Source: Gemmatimonas sp. | Lineage (GTDB): Bacteria; Gemmatimonadota; Gemmatimonadetes; Gemmatimonadales; Gemmatimonadaceae | DNA: 64,000 nt | Reading direction: 5' to 3' | Assembly (NCBI GenBank): GCA_011390885.1 | Contig: JAABRO010000011.1 | Span: 124,001 to 188,000 of the forward strand | Part shown: one piece after another, positions 52,853 through 64,000 of the stretch | Numbering within the stretch: the stretch's first letter is position 1 | How the letters are laid out: each line of letters starts with the position of its first letter | Position numbers and translations under genes: made by a program | Notes under the pieces: generated by a model | What the model was told of the DNA's origin: nothing | The model's database searches: none | The model's input: the letters and a program-made list of their open reading frames with translations, nothing else

Positions 52853-53380
52853 TCAGTGCGCCGACGCCGCCGTGCGCGCCTTCGCCCGACGCGCGCGAAT
52901 GGGCACGAGGAACAGGTAGATGCCGGTCACCCACAGGCCGAACACGATGACCCCCGACGGCAGGAAGAGCCACAACTTGGCCAGCGGGTGGAACCAGGAG
53001 CCGTCGTGCAGCGTCTCGAGCAGGTCCGACCGCCGATAGGCGCTCTGCAGCACCGCGCCGCTCTGCGCGTCCACCTGGATCTCCCACCGGGAGTTGCCGA
53101 TCACCTTCACGAGCCCCTTGCCGGGACGCACGTCGAGGCGGTCCACATCGTCCCATGAGGCGATGCCCGCCTCGGGCACGGTGCGCGCTGCCGCGAGCAC
53201 CGCCTCCATCGAAACGAGCGGCGCGCCAGGCGTGCCCTTCTGCTCCACCGGCTGCACCCACGGCACCTGCTTCTTCACCTGCAGGAGGAGCCCCGTGCCG
53301 ATGACGACGAGAAAGGGCACGGCGGCAGCGATCGCGCCCCACCGATGCAGCTTGCGGTTCCAGATGCGAGGATTCGACAT
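52853..53380 (-). CDS. PepSY-domain membrane protein
   Basis: The 175-residue protein begins with NRKLHRWGAIAAAVPFLVVIGTGLLL, the first transmembrane helix of the PepSY-associated family. A periplasmic PepSY-like domain follows (WEIQVDAQSGAVLQSAYR). The second membrane helix near residue 140 (LPSGVIVFGLWVTGIYLF) is followed by a short Arg/Lys-rich cytoplasmic tail. Such proteins often assist iron or redox systems. No metal-transport neighbour is present. Confidence 0.85.
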   Translation of the reverse strand: MSNPRIWNRKLHRWGAIAAAVPFLVVIGTGLLLQVKKQVPWVQPVEQKGTPGAPLVSMEAVLAAARTVPEAGIASWDDVDRLDVRPGKGLVKVIGNSRWEIQVDAQSGAVLQSAYRRSDLLETLHDGSWFHPLAKLWLFLPSGVIVFGLWVTGIYLFLVPIRARRAKARTAASAH

Positions 53381-53433
53381 CCCTCAATAACGCACGGCGC
53401 ACGCGTCGCGCTGAAGCCCCGAGAGCTCGCCGT

Positions 53434-53787
53434 TCAGGCCGCCAGCCGCCGCCGACCGGTCGGCGACGCGGCGTCCTCCTCCGCGAAGGCGAGGCTCACC
53501 GCGCGTCGTGCAATGCGCTTGAGCGCGCGATGCACCGTGCACGCGTAGCGCAGGAAGTGGCGACCGGCCCACGGATGGCGCGCGAAGAACTCCTGCGGGA
53601 GCAGGTCGCCCTTCATGCGATTGCACGGCGCACACGCCACGACGAGGTTGAGCGGGTCGTGCGCCCCGCCGCGCGCCACCGGATGCACATGATCGAGCGT
53701 GGCGGACCACGCGTCGAGCGGCGTGGCGCAGTACACGCACCGCTGGCCGCAGTCGCGCAGCGCGACCTTGCGCATGGCGCGTTTCAT
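53434..53787 (-). CDS. HNH endonuclease-domain protein
   Basis: This 117-residue protein has a compact HNH motif: CGQRCVYCATPL, then LDHVHPVARGG, NLVVACAPCN and RMKG. The two CxxC pairs bind zinc and the His of DHVHP is catalytic. It resembles stand-alone HNH nucleases of McrA-like and unknown type. No restriction, toxin or mobile-element partner lies nearby. The ATG at 53787 is preferred; 53775 is possible. The 221 bases to the HIT gene hold only a minor hairpin (53822-53851). Confidence 0.85.
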   Translation of the reverse strand: MKRAMRKVALRDCGQRCVYCATPLDAWSATLDHVHPVARGGAHDPLNLVVACAPCNRMKGDLLPQEFFARHPWAGRHFLRYACTVHRALKRIARRAVSLAFAEEDAASPTGRRRLAA

Positions 53788-54008
53788 TGCGCCGCGTGGC
53801 GCCCCCCGAGCCGTCGAGCCGCTCCCGCGGCGCAACGGCCGCTCACGGGAGGTGGTGCACAGATGCGCCGACCGTCGGCGCATCGGGGATGGCGTACCAC
53901 GCGCTGAGTGCATCGTCCTCCAAACTCGACGGGGAGCAAGGGAGTCCAACCACCACACAGCCTACACTGCAGTCCGCACGCGCACGTCGTCAAGCGGACA
54001 CGATTCGG

Positions 54009-54497
54009 TCACGACCGGGCCGGCACCCCACCCTTGTGATTGCGCAGCGCCGCGCCGATGCGCGCCGCCATCGCGTCGAGCAGGTGGCGGTTCGGCATCT
54101 CCGAGCCGGGGAACGGCAGCGGCACGTCGAACCCGTCGCCCGCGCGGCGCGGAATGAGGTGAATGTGATAGTGGAACACATTCTGCCCCGCGGCGGCGCC
54201 CGAGTTCACCACGATGTTCATGTCCTCGGCGCCCGACACCTGCTGGATCACCGGGATGAGCCGCGTCGCCACCTCGTACATGTGCATGCCGACGTCGCGC
54301 GGGATGTCCTTGAGCACCTCGTAGTGCTCGCGCGGGACCACCAGCACGTGCCCGGCGTTGACCGGCTGGATGTCCATGAAGGCGATCACCGTGCCGTCCT
54401 CGTAGCACATCGAGACCTCGGCCGCGCCGCGAATCAGGTCGCAGAAGATGCAGTGGTGACCGGAGGAGACACCGGTGGGGTGGACGGGAGCGTGCAT
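54009..54497 (-). CDS. HIT-family nucleotide hydrolase
   Basis: The HIT-fold protein (162 residues) has the catalytic HYHIHLIPR and a zinc-type CIFCDLI near the N-terminus. HIT enzymes hydrolyse nucleotide phosphoramidates or dinucleotide polyphosphates. Activity is expected because all three motif histidines are intact. The ATG at 54497 avoids an N-terminal extension. It is divergent from the E1 fusion gene. Confidence 0.93.
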   Translation of the reverse strand: MHAPVHPTGVSSGHHCIFCDLIRGAAEVSMCYEDGTVIAFMDIQPVNAGHVLVVPREHYEVLKDIPRDVGMHMYEVATRLIPVIQQVSGAEDMNIVVNSGAAAGQNVFHYHIHLIPRRAGDGFDVPLPFPGSEMPNRHLLDAMAARIGAALRNHKGGVPARS

Positions 54498-54687
54498 GCA
54501 GACGACCGGACAGAGGCAGGGGAGGACGGCCCGCGCTCGCCGTGGCGCGGATTCCGGATATGGCAGCATCGGAGGAGGACCGCCACCTGTCAAGCACGCC
54601 TGACACCCGACCCCGAGACTGGCCCGGAAGCGGTCACCGGGGGTACGTTAGGGGGTTCCCTCTGAACCTGACCCGGGAGTGCACCTC

Positions 54688-56832
<2,145 letters not shown>

Positions 56833-56851
56833 TCCGGGCGCTCGGGAAAAC

Positions 56852-56883
56852 ACGAACGGCACGCCGCGAGGCGTGCCGTTCGT
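56852..56883. terminator. Bidirectional terminator after the E1 gene
   Basis: A 14-bp stem closes a GCGA tetraloop. On the minus strand a TTTT run follows, making it a proper intrinsic terminator for the DUF4412-like gene. On the plus strand no U-tract is seen. Confidence 0.85.
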
Positions 56884-56905
56884 CGTTCCGGGGGCCGTCT
56901 GGTGC

Positions 56906-58021
56906 TCAGAACGGGCGGCGGCGCAGCAGCCCGCCGATTCCCTTCTTCACGGCTTCCTTGCCGGCGTTGCGTGCCTCCTGCTTGGCCTGGTCCATGGCGC
57001 CCTGCTTGGCGGCTTCCTTGAGCGCCTCGGCGATGTCCTCGTCCTTGTAGCCGGCCTGCTTCATCGCGGCCTTGAAGTCCACGGTGTCGAGCCCCGCCGC
57101 CTTCATCGAGTCGGAGAGCGCGGCCATGTTGGGCATGTCGACGGCCTTGAACCCCTTCGGCAGCTCCAGGTCGGCGGCCGACACGTCGCCCTTCGACCAG
57201 TCGACCACTTCCATCGTGGTGACGGAGAACTGCGTCTTGCCCTTGTCGGAGGTGGTCTTGCTCATGGCGTGCATCTTGAGCGCCGCCGCTTGCGGCAGCT
57301 CGCGCGACGGCCCCATCACCACCTGCTCCCACTCCTTGTTGCCCTCGAACATCGACCCGATGTTGCGGGCCATGTCGAGGAACGGGTTCATGAGTTCAGC
57401 CGTCTTCAGCTGCGGCGCCATCCACAGGGTGGTGGTGCTCTCCTCGGTGGTCGTGGTGCCGAAGCCGAAGGTCTTGATGCTCATGGTGTAGCCCTGCTTG
57501 AGCTCCCACTTCTCCGTGGCGTAGCCGAGCATCGACTCCCCGGCGCCAAGCTTGCGCACCGACATGCTCGGGTTCTTCACCTCGATCTTCATGAGCCCGC
57601 CGGCCATTGACGAGAGCGACGACATCATGGAGCCGAGCGCCTTCGCGTCGATCTTCATGTACTGCTTCTCCTTCGTGTCCACCATGTACATGGTGGCGCC
57701 GCCGTCGTGCAGCAGCATGTAGCCGTCCTTGCCCATCGCGGGCGACGGCCCCTTCACGTCGCTGAAGTCGATGCGCGACTTGTCGCCGGCGATCCGCACC
57801 TTGCCCGTGTAGGCCGTGAGCACCTTGCCGGCCGCCGCGAAGCTCTCGTCCGACTCGGCCGCGGACATCTTGAAGGTGTACGTCTGGCCGGGCACGAACA
57901 GCGCGCGGACGGACGGCGTGAAGGCGGTCGTGGCAGCCGCGAGTGCGAACGCACCGGCAGCCCAGGCCACGCGGTGCGTCACGCGTCGGCGCGTCACGGC
58001 GGGGGGGCGAAGGGAGGACAT
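56906..58021 (-). CDS. Exported DUF4412-like protein
   Basis: The 371-residue protein has a signal peptide with a hydrophobic Ala-rich core. The mature region is a beta-rich fold with repeated K-x-x-x-Y/M strands (YTFKMSAAE, QYMKIDAKAL, KWELKQGYTMSIKTFGF). It resembles DUF4412 periplasmic or outer-membrane-associated proteins. The C-terminal 60 residues are Lys/Ala-rich and helical (KEAAKQGAMDQAKQEA-like), ending in RRRPF. The function is unknown. Confidence 0.7.
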   Translation of the reverse strand: MSSLRPPAVTRRRVTHRVAWAAGAFALAAATTAFTPSVRALFVPGQTYTFKMSAAESDESFAAAGKVLTAYTGKVRIAGDKSRIDFSDVKGPSPAMGKDGYMLLHDGGATMYMVDTKEKQYMKIDAKALGSMMSSLSSMAGGLMKIEVKNPSMSVRKLGAGESMLGYATEKWELKQGYTMSIKTFGFGTTTTEESTTTLWMAPQLKTAELMNPFLDMARNIGSMFEGNKEWEQVVMGPSRELPQAAALKMHAMSKTTSDKGKTQFSVTTMEVVDWSKGDVSAADLELPKGFKAVDMPNMAALSDSMKAAGLDTVDFKAAMKQAGYKDEDIAEALKEAAKQGAMDQAKQEARNAGKEAVKKGIGGLLRRRPF

Positions 58022-58187
58022 GGCAGTCTCCGGAGGGGATCGACGAGAGGAAACGACGAGGCGCGATCATCGGCGCCGCGATGACGGCTGTCAGTGCAGG
58101 CGCAGAACGGCCCGCGCGCCCGCCACACCCGTGCTTTCAACCTACGTCGGTCGGTGGAGCCGGCAAGTCACGGCACCGGCACGCGCA

Positions 58188-58850
58188 TCAGAAGTACAGG
58201 GTGCCGAGCACGGCAATACGGCCGAGAAAGAGGCTCGTCGAAGTACCGGTCAGGTCGGTGGTGGACGAGGGACTTCCACGAAACCGTTCCCGATCGCGAC
58301 CGACCACCGCCTGCGCGCCCCACTTCGCGCCGAGCGAGAGCGAAGGCGTGACCATCCATTGCGCGCCCACGTCGGCCACGACGCCGGCGAAGTACGACGT
58401 GCGCGTGGAACGCACTTCGACCGTGCCCGGGTCGGGAAAGGTGGACTGCCGCGAGGTCGCTTCGAAGCGCCGCGAGCCGAGCACGCCGCCCAGCGTCACG
58501 AACTGCGACACGTTGGGCAGGACGGCGCGGAACCAGCGATGCCCCGCGGTCACGTCGAGTTGCGACGAGGTGCGGTCAGGGAGGTTGCCCTCCGGCGTCT
58601 GTCGCGTGTAGTCGCCGGACACCGTGCCCACCCACGCCCGGCTCGGCGCGCGGAAGCGCACGAAGCCTGCGCTCGTGTAGGAACCGAGGCCGAACTCGGC
58701 GCCCCACTGCCCGGCGCGAAATGGCAGGCTGGCCGTGTCTGACGACGAGGGAGGCGGGGACTGCGCCGCAGCGGGCTCGGCGGCGAAGAGGGCCGCCAGC
58801 AGGAGGGCGGACGCTGCCGACCGACGACGAAGGCGCGAGAATCGTGGCAT
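58188..58850 (-). CDS. Outer-membrane beta-barrel protein of unknown function, copy 1
   Basis: This 220-residue exported protein has a signal peptide cut near AAAQS and alternating beta-strand patterns. It ends in GTLYF, an aromatic C-terminus as used by the BAM machinery. Shared features with the upstream gene are LPFRAGQWGAEF and QWMVTPSLSLGAKW. They are paralogues. No Shine-Dalgarno sequence precedes the ATG, which is only 7 bases from the previous stop, so translational coupling is likely. Confidence 0.75.
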   Translation of the reverse strand: MPRFSRLRRRSAASALLLAALFAAEPAAAQSPPPSSSDTASLPFRAGQWGAEFGLGSYTSAGFVRFRAPSRAWVGTVSGDYTRQTPEGNLPDRTSSQLDVTAGHRWFRAVLPNVSQFVTLGGVLGSRRFEATSRQSTFPDPGTVEVRSTRTSYFAGVVADVGAQWMVTPSLSLGAKWGAQAVVGRDRERFRGSPSSTTDLTGTSTSLFLGRIAVLGTLYF

Positions 58851-58857
58851 CGTGCGC

Positions 58858-59487
58858 TCAGAAGTAGAGGGTGCCGCGCAGCGCCATCGGCTGCGCCCCG
58901 AAACGGATCGTCGTGCCCGGCGGATCGAATGGCGGAGACGCCGAGACCCGTTCAGCCCGGTTCCGCTCGATCGAGGCCTGCACCCGCCACGCCGCGCCGA
59001 GCGCCAGGTGAGGAGTGACCAGCCACTGGGCACCGACCTCCCAGTACGTCAGCCCGACGAGCAGTTCGTCGTCCACGACCGCAGGCGGCGTGTTGCCGGT
59101 ACCGATCTGGATCTCACGCCGATCGCTCAGGAAGCCCGCGCCGATGCCGACGCCCCAGAACGGCGCAATCGCGCGGCCCGCCGGTCGATACCAGCGATTC
59201 CCCACGAGCACCTGGGCCCGCGCGCGTCGCTCTTCCCCTCGATCGGCGTCCGCGTGAAAGAGCTCACCGGAGAGCGTCGCGATCCACGCCTGCGTCGGCG
59301 CGTGGAAGCGCAGGGCGCTGGCCGACGCGGCGTCCCGCACCTCGAACTCGGCGCCCCATTGGCCGGGGCGAAACGATAGGGAGTCGCGAACGCTCGGCGC
59401 GGAGGCAGCGGGCTGCGACAGCAATGCCGACGGCAGGACGAGCGCGGTCAGCACGGCGCCGCGTGTGCGCCGGAGCAACGATCGCAT
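58858..59487 (-). CDS. Outer-membrane beta-barrel protein of unknown function, copy 2
   Basis: The 209-residue exported protein has an N-terminal signal (LLRRTRGAVLTALVLPSALL) and the paralogous block LSFRPGQWGAEFEV. QWLVTPHLALGAAW and the terminal ALRGTLYF match copy 1. The two genes arose by tandem duplication and have diverged considerably. No Shine-Dalgarno sequence lies before the ATG at 59487. The fold suggests a small 8- to 10-strand barrel; no substrate is known. Confidence 0.75.
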   Translation of the reverse strand: MRSLLRRTRGAVLTALVLPSALLSQPAASAPSVRDSLSFRPGQWGAEFEVRDAASASALRFHAPTQAWIATLSGELFHADADRGEERRARAQVLVGNRWYRPAGRAIAPFWGVGIGAGFLSDRREIQIGTGNTPPAVVDDELLVGLTYWEVGAQWLVTPHLALGAAWRVQASIERNRAERVSASPPFDPPGTTIRFGAQPMALRGTLYF

Positions 59488-59596
59488 GGGAGGAGCGGAA
59501 GGAGAATCGGGCGGGACCGCGCGATGCAGCGGGGGCGCGGTGGGGATGTCGTACGCTACCCACCGCGGCCAACGCGGGTTCCGCCTCGCCGCGTCG

Positions 59597-60385
59597 CTAC
59601 ACCCGCCGCCGTGCCGCGAGCGACATGGAGAAGAGCGTCGTTGCCGCGAGCGCGAAGTCCAGCGCGCCGAACGCGAGGCCGGCCAGCCAGGCCTTGGTGG
59701 TCGTACCGGCGCGCAGGTTCGAGCCCACGGCCGCCCCCAGCGCCGCCGCCGCGAGCAGGGCGAGCACGAGCCGGTCTCCCTCGTGCCGCGCGCGCTTCGG
59801 CAACGGCTGCGGCTCGAGCGCACGCCAGCGCCACAGCAACCGACGCTCGGCGATGTGCGCACACATCCACAGGCCGGCCACGCCCAGGACGACCGTGAGC
59901 CAGAGCTGCAGCGCGTCGTGCAGCGGCACCGCGCCACCGAACGACGGCACCGGCGTCCGCAGCCACGGCAGGTGTGTCACCGCCCAGCCGGAATGGCCAC
60001 CGTGCGTGATGCCGTCGAGGGCCCAGTGCGAGACGCCACCCAGCCAGGCGGAGACGGCGGCCACGGCCCAGCCGCGCCGTCCCGTCGGCGGTCGCAGCGC
60101 GGCGAGGTCGTGCAGCCGAAGGCGTGGATGGTCCCGCACGAACGGCAGCAAAGGCGGCAGCACGATCGCCGTGAGCAGCCAGATGAGCAGCAGCGTCAGC
60201 GGCGTCGAGAAGTAGAGCTGCGCGGCGAACGTATGACTGATGATCCAGTCGTCGTGCATGCGCCCGATGAACTCGAGATCGGGCGCCATGCTGCCGATGC
60301 AGAGCGCGAGCCCATGGAAGTGCCGAGGCCACCGCAGCTTGAGCGGCAGCACCAGCGCCTGATGCGCGAAGATGGTGGCGGGCAT
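59597..60385 (-). CDS. DUF4184 family membrane protein
   Basis: This 262-residue inner-membrane protein begins with PATIFAHQALVLPLKLRWPRH. GSMAPDLEF follows, the hallmark of DUF4184, and then HDDWIISHTF. About six to seven hydrophobic helices are seen. The Asp and His residues in these motifs recall metal-dependent hydrolases, so a membrane enzyme role is possible but unproven. A cytochrome c gene ends 91 bases upstream on the same strand. Confidence 0.85.
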   Translation of the reverse strand: MPATIFAHQALVLPLKLRWPRHFHGLALCIGSMAPDLEFIGRMHDDWIISHTFAAQLYFSTPLTLLLIWLLTAIVLPPLLPFVRDHPRLRLHDLAALRPPTGRRGWAVAAVSAWLGGVSHWALDGITHGGHSGWAVTHLPWLRTPVPSFGGAVPLHDALQLWLTVVLGVAGLWMCAHIAERRLLWRWRALEPQPLPKRARHEGDRLVLALLAAAALGAAVGSNLRAGTTTKAWLAGLAFGALDFALAATTLFSMSLAARRRV

Positions 60386-60476
60386 GCCCCAAAGGCTCGC
60401 CCGCCGGCATCACCATTGCGCGATGTGGGCGTCGCGAAACGTGGACGACCGCGCAACGGCACCGCGACGATCGGGC

Positions 60477-60920
60477 TCAGGGATACAGCTTCTTCACCTC
60501 GGCCGCCGTGAACGGCGTGGACCGCGCCTTCGTCGCGGCGCGCACCTTGGCCACGTCGGCGGCGGTCGCGGCCGAGGCCTTGTTGCCCCACTGCGACCGG
60601 ATGTAGGTGACCACGTTGGCGACCTCCTGGTCGCTGAACATCGCACCCCACGGCGTCATCACGCCGTTGTACTTCGCGCCCTTCACGGTCACCTCGCCCT
60701 GCATGCCGTGCAGCACGAGCGCGATCGGCACCTCCACGCGCCCGGTCACCCACTCCGAGCCGGCCAGGGGCGGGAAGGCACCGGCGAGGCCAAGGCCGGT
60801 GGGCATGTGGCACGCGGTGCAGGTGGCGTAGACCTCGGCGCCGGTCTTCGCGCGCTGTGCGGGCAGCGCGAGCGGAAACGCACACAGCAGGGCAACCAGC
60901 GAGGCAGACGGGAAACGCAT
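60477..60920 (-). CDS. Exported c-type cytochrome
   Basis: The 147-residue protein has a signal peptide ending near ALPAQ and one haem motif CTACH, with the axial Met probably in GVMTPWGAMF. The arrangement is a class I cytochrome c, as found in electron carriers and in the cytochrome c domain of dehydrogenases. A Lys-rich C-terminus (KVRAATKARSTPFTAAEVKK) follows. It is divergent from the S9 peptidase gene. Confidence 0.9.
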   Translation of the reverse strand: MRFPSASLVALLCAFPLALPAQRAKTGAEVYATCTACHMPTGLGLAGAFPPLAGSEWVTGRVEVPIALVLHGMQGEVTVKGAKYNGVMTPWGAMFSDQEVANVVTYIRSQWGNKASAATAADVAKVRAATKARSTPFTAAEVKKLYP

Positions 60921-61066
60921 GCGGTGACTCGGGTGCGGGAGGCGGTGAAAGCAGATCGCGTCGATACGTACCCCCAAAGGTTATCCGGGATCGAGCAGTC
61001 CGTCGACGTTCCGCCATTCCAACTCTCCCCGTAACTTCCTCGGGTTCCCCCCTCCCGGAGACTCGC

Positions 61067-63976
61067 ATGCAGTTCCGTACCCGGGCGACGACCATGATCG
61101 CCGCCGCCCTCCTGCTCGGCCCCACCCTGCACGCCCAGAGCGGCGCGCTCGCCTCCGCGCCCCGGCCCATGACGCCGGTGGACATCGCGGCCTGGAAGTC
61201 CATTCGCAGCACCCAACTCAGCCACGACGGCCAGTGGTTTGCCTACGTGCTCGCCCCCAACGAGGGGGACGCGGAGGTGATCCTGCGCCAGGTCGCCGCG
61301 AACGGGCGCGAGCACCGCTTCCCGGTGGGCGACGTGGGGAACAACCCCGCGCTCACGCTGTCCCCGGACGGCAAGTGGGCCGCCTTCCTGGCATGGCCCA
61401 AGGCCGACGACGCCGCGCGCCTGCGCCGCGAGCGTCGCCCGATCCAGGGCAAGGCCGTGATCGTGGAGCTGGCCACGGGACGCACGCGCGAGATCGACAA
61501 GGTGCGCGCGCTCGCCTTCTCGAGTGAGCGCCCGCGCTGGATTGCGCTGCACGGCTACGGGCCCGACGCGCCGGCCGGCGGTGCGGGTGGAGGAGGTGGC
61601 GCGGCCCCGGCGGGCGCGCCCACACCGGGCACCCGCCCCGGCATCGGCAACGGGGGCGGCGGCAGCGATCGCGCCATCGGCACCGACCTCGTGCTGCATG
61701 AGCTGGGCACGAACACCATGCTCAACGTGGGCAGCGTGAACGAGTTCGCGTTCGACCACAGCGGCCGCTGGCTCGCCTACACCATCGACGCCACCAACAA
61801 GCTCGGCAACGGCGTGCAGCTGCGCGACATGACCACCGGCGCCGTGCGCGGCATCGACGCCGGCGAGCGTGCCACGTACCGCCGCCTCGCGTGGGCCGAC
61901 ACCATGCCGGCGTTCAGCGTGCTGCGCACGACGATCGACTCGTCGGGCAAGGACACCGTGATCGCGGCCATGGGCGTGAGCCGCGTGGGATCGCCACAGG
62001 AGCGCACGGTCGCCATCGCGCACGCCGGCCGCGCCGACTGGCCCGCGGGAACGCGCGTGAGCACCGAGCGCGCGCCGCGCTGGTCGCACGACCTCGACGG
62101 CCTCTTCTTCGGGCTCGCCGTCGTACCGCCGGCCGTGCCGCGCGATTCGCAGCTCACCGACGACGACCGCCCCTCGCTGCGGCTCTGGCACGAGAACGAC
62201 CAGCGCCTGCAGTCGCAGCAGGACGTGCAGGCCACGCAGGACCGTACCTTCTCCTTCCTCGCGGCCTACTGGCCGTCGAGCGACAAGGTGGTGCGCCTCA
62301 CCGATGACGCCGCCCGTAGCGGCAGCCCCACCGACCTCGATCGCTGGGTGGTGACGAACGACGTCACGCCCTACCAGCGCCAGGCGAGCGTGGACGGCAT
62401 CAACCGACGCGACGTGTACGTGGTGAATCCGCGCACCGGCGAGAAGCGGCTCGCGCTGCAGGGGCAGCAGGGCGCCGCCTCCCCGTCGCCCGACGGCCGC
62501 CGCATGGCCTTCTGGCACGACGGCGAATGGCACGTGCTCGACATGGCCACGCTCGCGAAGACGCCGCTCACCACGGGCGGCCGCTTCATCAACGTGGAGG
62601 ACGACCACAACGTGGACCGCCCGAGCTATCCGCTCTTCGGCTGGGCGGCCGACGGCAACGCCTTCCTGGCCTCCGACGGCTGGGACGTGTGGCGCGTCAA
62701 CGTGAGCGGTGGCGCCCCGGTCAACCTCACCAAGGACGGGAAGGCGCGTGGCATCCGCTACGGACGCCCCATGCAGTTCGACCCGCGGCAACGCGGCGTG
62801 AACCTGAACGCACCGTTCATGGTCACGGCCCGCGAGGAGCGCACCAAGCGTGAAGGCATCGTGCGCGTCGACCCGCGCGCCGGTCGCGTGACCGCGCTCG
62901 AGTGGAAGGACGCGCGCATCATGCCCATGAAGGCGCGCAACGCCGACGTGTGGGTGGCGAGCATCTCCACCGCCGCGCGCTACCCCGACTACTGGCGCGT
63001 GACGTGGGGCGGCGACTCGCTCCGCCTCACCGACGGCGCGCCGAACATGAACGGCGTGGCGTGGAGCGCCGGCTCGCGCCTCGTCACCTACGTGAGCGAC
63101 AAGGGGGACACGCTGCAGGGCGCGCTCTTCCTCCCCGCCGGCTACGAGGAGGGGAAGAAGTACCCCACGGTGACGTACATCTACGAGAAGATGTCCGACA
63201 ACCTGCACACGTTCTACGCGCCCACCTTCAGCAGCTCGTACACGCCGAGCATCTACACGAGCCGCGGCTACGCGGTGTTCATGCCCGACATCGTGTACAA
63301 GATCAACGACCCCGGCATGTCGGCCGTGTGGTCGGTGGTGCCGGCCATCAAGGCAGCCGTGGCCACCGGCATCGTGGACGAGGGCAAGGTAGGGTTGCAC
63401 GGCCACTCGTGGGGCGGCTACCAGACCGCGTTCCTCGTGGGCCAGACGAACATCTTCAAGAGCGCCGTGGCCGGCGCGCCGCTCACCGACATGGTGAGCA
63501 TGTACAGCTCCGTGTACTGGAACACCGGCTCCGCCAACCAGCCCATCTTCCAGAGCTCGCAGGGGCGCTTCAAGGGCAACTTCATCGACAACAAGGACGC
63601 CTACGAGCGCAACTCGCCCAACCGCTACGCGGACAAGATCAACACGCCGCTCGTCATCCTGCACAACGACCGCGACGGCGCCGTGGACTTCAACCAGGGC
63701 ATCACCTTCTACAACACGCTGCGCCAGCTCGACAAGGACGTGATCCTGCTCGAGTACCAGGGCGAGAACCACGGCCTCTCGCAGCTCAAGAACCGGCGCG
63801 ACTACACGATCCGGCTCATGGAATGGTGGGACACGCACCTCAAGGGACAGCCGGCCCCCGACTGGATCGAGCGGGGCGTGCCGCGCCTCGAGATGGACGC
63901 GCACTATCGCGCCCGCAAGCCGCTGTACACGCCGCCGAAGAAGGCCGAGGAGAAGAAGCCGGCCCTCGTGCCCTGA
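61067..63976 (+). CDS. Exported S9 prolyl oligopeptidase-family peptidase
   Basis: This large, exported serine peptidase (969 residues) has a signal peptide ending near LHAQS. An N-terminal beta-propeller follows (several LSxDGxWxA blades) and then a C-terminal alpha/beta-hydrolase domain. The nucleophile motif is GHSWGGYQT, with Asp in HNDRDGAVDF and His in GENHGLSQ. A Gly-rich segment (GGAGGGGGAAPAGAPTPGTR-like, residues about 170-190) lies inside the propeller. It probably trims peptides in the periplasm. GGAG at 61057-61060 supports the start. Confidence 0.92.
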   Translation: MQFRTRATTMIAAALLLGPTLHAQSGALASAPRPMTPVDIAAWKSIRSTQLSHDGQWFAYVLAPNEGDAEVILRQVAANGREHRFPVGDVGNNPALTLSPDGKWAAFLAWPKADDAARLRRERRPIQGKAVIVELATGRTREIDKVRALAFSSERPRWIALHGYGPDAPAGGAGGGGGAAPAGAPTPGTRPGIGNGGGGSDRAIGTDLVLHELGTNTMLNVGSVNEFAFDHSGRWLAYTIDATNKLGNGVQLRDMTTGAVRGIDAGERATYRRLAWADTMPAFSVLRTTIDSSGKDTVIAAMGVSRVGSPQERTVAIAHAGRADWPAGTRVSTERAPRWSHDLDGLFFGLAVVPPAVPRDSQLTDDDRPSLRLWHENDQRLQSQQDVQATQDRTFSFLAAYWPSSDKVVRLTDDAARSGSPTDLDRWVVTNDVTPYQRQASVDGINRRDVYVVNPRTGEKRLALQGQQGAASPSPDGRRMAFWHDGEWHVLDMATLAKTPLTTGGRFINVEDDHNVDRPSYPLFGWAADGNAFLASDGWDVWRVNVSGGAPVNLTKDGKARGIRYGRPMQFDPRQRGVNLNAPFMVTAREERTKREGIVRVDPRAGRVTALEWKDARIMPMKARNADVWVASISTAARYPDYWRVTWGGDSLRLTDGAPNMNGVAWSAGSRLVTYVSDKGDTLQGALFLPAGYEEGKKYPTVTYIYEKMSDNLHTFYAPTFSSSYTPSIYTSRGYAVFMPDIVYKINDPGMSAVWSVVPAIKAAVATGIVDEGKVGLHGHSWGGYQTAFLVGQTNIFKSAVAGAPLTDMVSMYSSVYWNTGSANQPIFQSSQGRFKGNFIDNKDAYERNSPNRYADKINTPLVILHNDRDGAVDFNQGITFYNTLRQLDKDVILLEYQGENHGLSQLKNRRDYTIRLMEWWDTHLKGQPAPDWIERGVPRLEMDAHYRARKPLYTPPKKAEEKKPALVP

Positions 63977-64000
63977 CGCCTGGCATGCGATGACGACACG

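Overview
The window is very GC-rich, single-copy chromosomal DNA, densely packed with genes on both strands. I see no phage, insertion sequence, integrase, CRISPR array, tRNA or rRNA. The gene repertoire suggests a Gram-negative, outer-membrane-bearing, probably aerobic heterotroph: lipoproteins with lipoboxes, beta-barrel proteins ending in Phe, a Tat-exported oxidase, large exported S9 peptidases, a fused E1 alpha/beta dehydrogenase, and serine/threonine kinases carrying 2TM modules. Gemmatimonadota fits best, but this is inference from gene content and composition, not from a marker gene.

Layout. 1-5.5 kb: the start of an exported PorV-like protein, msrB, a divergent acyltransferase-msrA pair, and a fadN-fadA beta-oxidation operon. 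5.6-9.5 kb: a CHRD lipoprotein, then a minus-strand SDR, acyl-CoA dehydrogenase and aminoglycoside-phosphotransferase-like kinase whose composition resembles 4-hydroxyacyl-CoA catabolism. 9.6-16.1 kb: a lipoprotein serpin with a lipoprotein 5'-nucleotidase, ispH with a thioesterase, a universal stress protein and a house-cleaning NTPase. 16.2-19.4 kb: regulators (CGNR zinc finger, coiled-coil protein, ECF sigma factor, self-controlled TetR). 19.4-32 kb: a DEAH helicase with an RGG tail, a serine hydrolase, phosphofructokinase, a DEAD-box helicase, a pseudopilin, a Spy-like protein and a small zinc ribbon. 32-39 kb: two tandem membrane Ser/Thr kinases divergent from lon. 39-48 kb: a flavin oxidase, a vertebrate-type Fe-S ferrochelatase, an ABC ATPase, PBP1A and nadE. 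48-54.5 kb: a nitrilase-GNAT pair, a histidine phosphatase, a glycosyltransferase with a UPF0104 protein, PepSY, HNH and HIT proteins. 54.7-64 kb: fused E1, several exported hypothetical proteins, a DUF4184 membrane protein, a cytochrome c and an S9 peptidase.

How they work together. The SDR, dehydrogenase and kinase could channel 4-hydroxyacyl-CoAs into the neighbouring fadN/fadA beta-oxidation. Acetyl-CoA metabolism is further served by the E1 fusion. msrA/msrB, lon, Usp, the ECF sigma factor and the Spy-like protein make a stress and repair theme. Several starts lack a Shine-Dalgarno sequence and sit just a few bases after a -10-like box, so leaderless transcripts appear common. Convergent gene pairs are separated by strong GC-rich hairpins that mostly lack U-tracts.

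Limits: all assignments come from reading motifs by eye. No alignment, domain search or expression data was used.
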